Shown in pieces: positions 7,693-12,595 of a DNA stretch of 12,595 nt. Position numbers and translations under genes: made by a program. Each line of letters opens with the position of its first letter. Position 1 is the first letter of the stretch. Below the pieces are notes generated by a model. That model saw nothing but the letters and a program-made list of their open reading frames with translations, did not search any database and was not told the DNA's origin. Origin of the DNA: Stramenopiles sp. TOSAG23-6 (Eukaryota > Sar); contig LT636199.1 of the NCBI GenBank assembly GCA_900128565.1, forward strand, positions 1 to 12,595, written 5' to 3'.

Positions 7693-8945
7693 TTATTTTT
7701 TTAGTTTCATTTTTTCTTCGTTACAGCGTATAATAAAAGATAAAATATCAGCAGTAAATGCATCAAATACAAGTATGTTGAAAGATCTGTGAGAATGTTC
7801 AACAATATATTTCCCAATCTTTTGGTTTAATTCCTTCCGCTTTGTCAAAGCAACAATTCCTGGGGTTTTACCAAAACCCAAAGAAAAAATATTACGAATT
7901 TCTTCTGTCGTAATAATTTTACCATGCATTTGGAAATGTGCTGCTTGAAGACATATCTTATCATATGATGGGTCTCTACTTATAGATTCTTCTTCAATAC
8001 ATTTTTTCAGTATTGTGAAAAAATATTTCAATAATTTGAAATTTGTTAGGTACGAAATTCCGTATGAAAAAAAAATGAATTTCAATAATTTGAAATTTGT
8101 TAGCCATAGAAATCTAGTATGAAAAAAAAAAGTCAAAATGGACAACGTACAACTTGTTCCCAACTACTTTGTTCTCTATTTCCATCGTAACGGCAATCAA
8201 AAACGTCTCTTACATGTATTTTGGAAAAATATTTCAAATTGTTTTTCGTTAGGTACAAAATTTCGTACGAAAAAAAAAACTTCGAAATTGAAAAAAAATG
8301 AAAACGTACATGTATAAAACTGTAGTTCCCTAAATATTGATTTGAAACTAATCCAAGTTGCCACTTGTTCTGAATACATGTTTTAATATTTATGTTTGCT
8401 AAATTTTCTGAATTTGGAATAGCAATATCTGAAAATATTCGTATAGCATTCATAAAAGTTCTGGAGTCTAATTCAACTTCAATATCATCTTTTCGTGCAA
8501 TACCAAATTCATCAAATTTAATTATGATAATTTCTAATGGATTTTCATGTAAGAAAGTCCGAATAACATCAAATGCATCATATATTGTTGGATATGTGAA
8601 CCAAACAACACCGTGATGAAATGTTGGTATTTGGTCTACAAGAGGTCGAAAGTCAAGATATCTTACTCCAGATTCTAAAAGTTCTTTCAATGAAAGCGAC
8701 TGTGTAATTGACCAATTTAAGTATTTTCGTTGTAACCATCTTTGTTTTACTTCTTTTGTAAAACTATCATGGACATTTTTTATATCCCATTCACCACTGA
8801 TGCTATGATGAGTTCCTGGTAATACAATATCTTTCAGTTTTCTAGAGGTCCAAAGGGAACCAAATGTATTGACCATTTCTTCCATCCATCTCTTTCCATT
8901 GTATGCACCTTTAGACTTTGGGATAGAATCATGATTTTTAGACAT
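7693..8945 (-). CDS. PI-PLC X-domain protein (PLCXD-like)
   Basis: Exons are 8945-8310, 8213-8151 and about 8010-7693, giving about 338 residues in one frame. It is the stand-alone X-domain type, which lacks the PH, Y and C2 domains of classical phospholipase C. Signatures: LPGTHHS with the first catalytic His (H46), SLKELLESGVRYLDFR (85-100), FHHGV with the second His (about H111), and HENPLEIIIIKFDEF (133-147). By family knowledge it would cleave phosphoinositides or related lipids. No signal peptide or membrane segment is visible, so a cytosolic location is likely. The ATG is the first in frame and fits the usual short N-terminus. It is divergent from the secreted-protein gene at 9163, with 217 bp between starts. 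Confidence 0.88.
8008..8150 (-). repeat. PLC intron 2, non-canonical family intron with 54-bp internal duplication
   Basis: The intron is 140-143 nt, starting GTACGTTGTCC after exon CAAGTT. A 54-bp unit is present twice (plus-strand starts 8026 and 8080, sharing TTTCAATAATTTGAAATTTG). One copy has the intact core and TACCTAAC; the other has decayed to ATGGCTAAC. In register with its relatives it ends CACAATACTG (GT...TG). Ending three bases earlier (GT...TA) keeps an extra Leu. No in-frame AG is available. Confidence 0.7.
8214..8309 (-). repeat. PLC intron 1, GT-AT family member flanked by 9-bp direct repeats
   Basis: The intron is 96 nt and the cleanest copy. It starts GTACGTTTTCATTTTTTTTC, has core CGTACGAAATTTTGTACC then TAACGAA, and ends GAAATATTTTTCCAAAATACAT. 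ATACATGTA occurs at both ends, once across each junction. After removal the protein reads NYSFIHVRDVF. Confidence 0.85.
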
Positions 8946-9162
8946 ATTTCATTTGGTTCAGACAGTGCCAATGTTCTACTTTCTTTGCGGATACATTATA
9001 ATGGATTATTGAAAAATACTATTGTGGTAAAGTTTGATACTACCATACTTGTACCAAACTTGTGTAAACTCATAATTTTAGGAGCCGCAGTTTTTTGTCC
9101 GTTAAAAAAATAATCTCAATGTTGTAGTACATACCCAATTAAAGAAGACAAAGAATAACGTT
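8946..9162. promoter_or_regulatory. divergent promoter region
   Basis: These 217 bp separate the PLC start (minus) from the secreted-protein start (plus), so they must hold both promoters or untranslated leaders. TATAAT-like ACATTATAATGG occurs near 8993 but its position fits neither gene specially. No other motif is clear. Confidence 0.4.
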
Positions 9163-10083
9163 ATGAAGACCATTGTTTTATTTGCCCTTTTCATTTTATT
9201 TTCTAGCTCATATTCAGTTAGAAAGTTTCGAAAAGAGCTGAAAAACAGACTGGCGCTCGATCAAAAGCACAAGTTCCACTGCAATATCGACAACCTTACA
9301 GAGAAATCAATATACTGCAAAGGCATCATTTTCAGGTATGATGAATCTAGACCACCAACTTGGATGAATTGGGCTCGAAATTTTGCAGCAAGTTACGGGG
9401 GTCAAGAATATGCATATCATCACTACATTTGGTTCCCGGACCAACAATGCAGCATAGGACTCCACAAAGTTTCAACAGGCAAAGAACCCGTCATGTCTAC
9501 TCCGGATGTATACAAGTCCGGTGTATGTTATGAGCCGGATCCCAACGACAGTACCTCGATGAGAATAAAAAATATTTGCACGGATTGCACTTGTGGATCT
9601 GAATGTGGTGGACTTTCATTTGAAAGAAAGGTACTTGGCAAAGAACGATTGGAAATTGTTCAGTTGCTCAATGATTGGGAAAGCAAAAGGGTCAAAAAAA
9701 ATAGCAAAACAACTGGAAAGATTGTTTCAATTGAAAACCAGAAGTCCATGCCTGGAGTCACTTTCAGCTATGGCGCTGGCTTTTCTATGAAATTTGATGA
9801 TTTGAAAGATAATGCTTAATTTCATTTCGGTAGGTATCTACTATCGGACCGGTACATCTTTGATCCTGTCGGATACGTTGGTGCTTCTAGTCGTGGTGAA
9901 TTGGACGAGTATAACCCTTATATCACTCCTTCTATTGAAGAGACCCGAAGGATAAATCTTTCTAAAATGACTTCTTATAGTTGTCAGGCTTTTGTGAGAA
10001 TGTTCGTGGAATACCCTGAGATTTTGTACCACACATTTGTTCCTCAAGAAGAAGGTGAAGGTGAAGATGACGATGAAGAATAA
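9163..10083 (+). CDS. unrecognised secreted Cys-containing protein, interrupted by one in-frame TAA
   Basis: The ATG at 9163 begins a clear signal peptide (MKTIVLFALFILFSSSYS), followed by a Lys/Arg-rich start and eight Cys, four of them in a cluster CTDCTCGSEC. The frame reaches TAA at 9817-9819 after 218 residues. The same frame continues without further stops for 88 codons to a double TAA (10081-10086) and still looks like protein: GRYLLSDRYIFDPVGYVGAS, YNPYITPSIEETRRINL, SYSCQAFVRMFV and an acidic EEGEGEDDDEE tail. So the gene is probably 306 codons with a nonsense change, a readthrough stop, an RNA-edited site or a read error. It has no family intron, and its codon choice looks less AT-biased than its neighbours'. 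The upstream HHY and the SYSCQAF are weakly like the His and Cys of permuted papain-type folds; I would not assign it. Confidence 0.7.
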
Positions 10084-10178
10084 TAATCGTATTCATTATA
10101 AAATGATTCGCAAATTCGATAGGTAATAATGAGAATACAAAAACAGAAAAGGATATTTAATTCATTATAAATCAGTTC

Positions 10179-12542
10179 TCAGTTTCCTAAATTTCTTTTC
10201 TTTTTCAATGAATTATTAGATGAATTTTCATCAATTTTGCGTTTTCTACTTTCAGAAAAATCATGTTGAATCAATTTTTTGGCAACGCTAAACGGAATAT
10301 CTAAACCTACATGACAACGAGTGATACCTTGCTCAAAAGAGGAGCAACGTAAAACTTTAATGCCTTTATTAACATCATGAAATGTTTGCCGATACGCTTC
10401 TTGAATAGTTGCCCATATTTCTATAATATTACCACACAAAAGTGAATGTGTCTCCATTCGATTTTTATATTTGCTAGTACAAGGTCTGGTACCTGTTTAG
10501 TGAAAAAATATAATATACATTTAAAATACATTAGGTATGTATAAAAACGACTTTTAAAATTGTAATGAAATGATGAAAATNTACATGGTATCGTTCTACA
10601 GGTTATACATTGACCGCAGTTATCTTGAGTGGTGACGTCATCATCATTAAGTGAGACACGTCCCGCTTGGGAATGTTGATCCATCCAAAGTTGGCGAATA
10701 TTTTCAATTTCATGGAATGATGAATTACGGTGATCTTTTGCTTTACAAGATTTTGTTGAAAGTTGAGTTTGAATATTTTTCAAAGTTGGCCGGTCAGTAA
10801 ACTCTGTCTTTGGAAGGTTAGTATTGGAGATTTGTTGTACAATCTTCTTGAAAATATTTGGAGCCATATTCTTACTACGTTTGTGTGGATAATACACTGT
10901 AAATTGCGTATGTTGAGGAAATCTTGACCTTTTAGATAACTTGCGCTCAAGTTCTTGTGAAGACATTTGTTCTAGCCCCTGAGGTAAAACTTCCATAAAT
11001 AGCATGCACTCACGACGCCGAGAGCCTTGTCGGGGAACCCAACTGTAAAAACCATCATGAGAACCAAAAAACTTGTACGAATGGGATGCTCGACGTAAAA
11101 CATTTCGACCACTCCAACCATCAATTTGTACATTATTATTTACATCATCACCAATGATATTCATTCTTTTTTGTTTCAATCGAGTCATACGAACAATACG
11201 ATCTTTTAACAAGTTTTCAGCGGATTCAAAAGATCGGCCAAAATCAATGGAACATTCAACAACTTCAGCACAAACACCTTCATCGTTTGTTTGAATTATT
11301 TTAGGTAATTCGCATTTATTAAGAAAAAATATTTGGAAAAAAAAATCGTTAGGTACGGAATTTTCTATAAAACAAAATATTTTGACATTCAATTCTGAAA
11401 ACATGCATAATTTAACACTCGTTGCGCCAAGTTGGACTGCTGATTGAACACCTGGATTCCAAGTATCTAACATTTTTGCTTCATCCACTTTTTGTTTGTA
11501 GCAAGCAAGAAATGCATCAAATATATAATTTTGCCAAGCATAAGGGTAATTTAAAACACGATTAGCAAAACCTTTGAAAGTGTCCCATTTTCGTAAACCT
11601 CCACCACCATAGCTAAGTTTTCCTATAATACAAAGTATGAATGAATTAAGCTTTTCTATTTTTAAATAATCAATATCCTCATCATCCTCATCCTCATCAC
11701 CTGATATACTCAAATCAATATCGTCTTGACTAAAATCAGGTCGATTGTATTCTAATATTTTTTGTACTCCAGACGCAAGATCCTCAGCTAAATTAAGAAA
11801 TTCATCACTTATACTTACATCCCACATATTTTTAATTGTACCATCAGCAACACATGGTAACATCAATTCACCTGAAAATTCTTCTTTATCATTCTTATTT
11901 TGTAATTCTTGAGCAACAGTACCAAAATTTTCTTCACATTGAAATTTTCTACTATTTTTACTTATAGCTCCTCGTAAATCATTCAGAGCTTGAATACCAT
12001 ACTCATTTTGCCAGTTCATTTCTTCAAATAAACTACGACCTTTCTTATGCTCGCCACCAGCAAAAGAAGCAGAACGATCGCCACGTGTCAATGCTCCTAA
12101 AGATTCAAGTCGTGATGTAACTGCAGAAACAAAACGTTTCTCGCCACCTAATTCAGTAACAAAAACTTTATACATAGGCGGAATGCGTTGATTTGTTCGA
12201 TGTACTCGTCCCATCATTTGTAATGCAGCATCAGCAGCCCATGGAAGTTCAAGTACAATGTTTACATGTAATTTTTGGAAAATAATTTTTTTTTTGTACA
12301 ATTTGAAAGATTGTTAGGTACGAAATTTCGTACGAAAAAACAATGTAGAAAAAAAATTGAAAAAAAAAACGTACACGACGACGTTGGCCAGCTATAGGAT
12401 TATTGCGTTCACAATGCATTGAAATACCAGTTGCAGCAGCACTTGATATTATTGCGACGAATTTCTCACCTCTTTGAAATGCTTCTTTTTCTTCTGCATT
12501 ACTTAAATAGCGATCTTCTAATCTTAATTCATTCGTCACAGC
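10179..12542 (-). CDS. strawberry-notch helicase family protein, C-terminal part
   Basis: Four exons are seen (12542-12375, 12265-11407, 11313-10585, 10492-10179), 2070 nt in one frame, giving 689 residues of the C-terminal half. The 5' exons lie beyond the right edge. SBNO hallmarks: NAEEKEAFQRGEKFVAIIS then TGISMHCERN, GQRRR joined to VNIVLELPWAADAALQ, helicase motif VI as MGRVHRTNQ, SRLESLGALTRGDRS, then SBNO-specific EVVECSIDFGRSFESAENLL, GSHDGFYSWVPRQ and THSLLCGNIIEIW. The family acts in the nucleus as a helicase-like transcriptional co-regulator in Notch and other signalling. The tail is basic (KKKRN). An unresolved base N at 10581 falls inside an intron. Which SBNO paralogue it is cannot be told. 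Confidence 0.9.
10493..10584 (-). other. SBNO last intron, GT-AG relative of the family
   Basis: The intron is 92 nt. It starts GTANATTTTCATC after exon CCAT (N is the ambiguous base 10581) and ends TTTTTTCACTAAACAG before GTACCAGACC. The join gives IPCTRPCTSK in frame. Start, TACCTAA site and TTTTTTCAC-type end align with the GT-AT introns; the last bases ACAG replace ACAT. It is the only family-like intron here with a normal AG. Confidence 0.8.
11314..11406 (-). repeat. SBNO intron, GC-AT family member
   Basis: The intron is 93 nt, from GCATGTTTTCAGAATTG after exon AAATTAT, with core ATAGAAAATTCCGTACC then TAACG, to TTCTTAATAAAT before GCGAATTACC. Joining gives SVKLCELPKII. ATGC is found at both junctions. 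A GC 5' site with an AT 3' site is doubly non-canonical. Confidence 0.75.
12266..12374 (-). repeat. SBNO intron, GT-AT family member inside a conserved helicase block
   Basis: The intron is 109 nt, from GTACGTTTTTTTTTTC after exon CGTCGT, with core CGTACGAAATTTCGTACC then TAACAATC, to CCAAAAATTACAT before GTAAACATTG. It splits the strongly conserved QRRR-V...ELPW region, so the junction is fixed by homology. No AG lies within 30 bases past the cut. Confidence 0.85.
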
Positions 12543-12595
12543 ATGTATTTTGGAAAAATATTTCAAAAAAAAAAAACTTAAATTTGTTAGGTACA
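12543..12595 (-). repeat. SBNO intron, 3' part of a family member cut by the window edge
   Basis: The visible 53 nt in gene sense run TGTACC, TAACAAATTTAAG, a T run, then GAAATATTTTTCCAAAATACAT before GCTGTGACG. The last 22 bases are identical to those of introns 6470-6569 and 8214-8309. The 5' end is outside the window. Confidence 0.8.

Noticed and set aside
7693-8945. Bacterial origin of the PI-PLC gene
   Set aside because: It contains two family introns and fits animal PLCXD proteins; nothing indicates recent transfer.
5215-12374. AT-AC minor-class (U12) introns as an explanation for the non-AG ends
   Set aside because: Sliding the cuts gives AT...AC for some introns (5215, 6470, 8214) but not in frame for 8008-8150 and not for those preceded by GT (5755, 6164, 12266). 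The starts are GTAYGT rather than ATATCCTT, and the branch sequence is not TCCTTAAC.

Overview
This is a gene-dense, AT-rich stretch of a eukaryotic nuclear genome, almost certainly from an animal. Split coding regions match a strawberry-notch helicase (SBNO), an RBM26/27 RNA-binding protein, an SVOP/SV2-type transporter of the major facilitator superfamily and a PI-PLC X-domain protein. Intergenic gaps are about 60 to 420 bp and most introns are 92 to 143 nt. Compactness together with transposon-like, non-GT-AG introns recalls what I remember of larvacean tunicates, Fritillaria in particular. That organism guess is from memory and is low to moderate in confidence.

Layout, left to right: (+) 1-1010, a degenerate fragment of cytosolic isoleucyl-tRNA synthetase; (+) 1103-1839, a small unrecognised Lys-rich protein gene; (-) 4548-1900, an RBM26/27-like gene with three exons; (-) 7379-4964, an SVOP-like transporter with seven exons; (-) 8945-7693, a PI-PLC X-domain gene with three exons; (+) 9163-10083, an unrecognised secreted Cys-containing protein interrupted by one in-frame TAA; (-) 12542-10179, the last four exons of an SBNO gene that runs off the right edge. 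The genes look like unrelated housekeeping or cell-biology genes, with no sign of a shared pathway.

The outstanding signal is in the introns. Ten complete introns and one cut by the window edge, in three genes (SVOP-like, PLC, SBNO), are copies of one sequence family; an RBM26 intron and a short intron in the plus-strand gene carry parts of it. Read in the sense of the gene, they begin GTAYGTTTTC, have a near-palindromic core (GTACGAAATTTTGTAC) running into a branch-point-like CTAAC, and end ACAT. When conserved protein sequence and reading frame are used to place the junctions, all seven SVOP-like exons (1770 nt, 590 codons), all PLC exons and all SBNO exons join in frame. For most introns this requires ends GT...AT (one GC...AT), with no usable AG. 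One related intron in SBNO (10493-10584) ends ACAG in exactly the position where its relatives end ACAT. I read this as an introner-like element family that made new introns spliced at a non-canonical 3' site.
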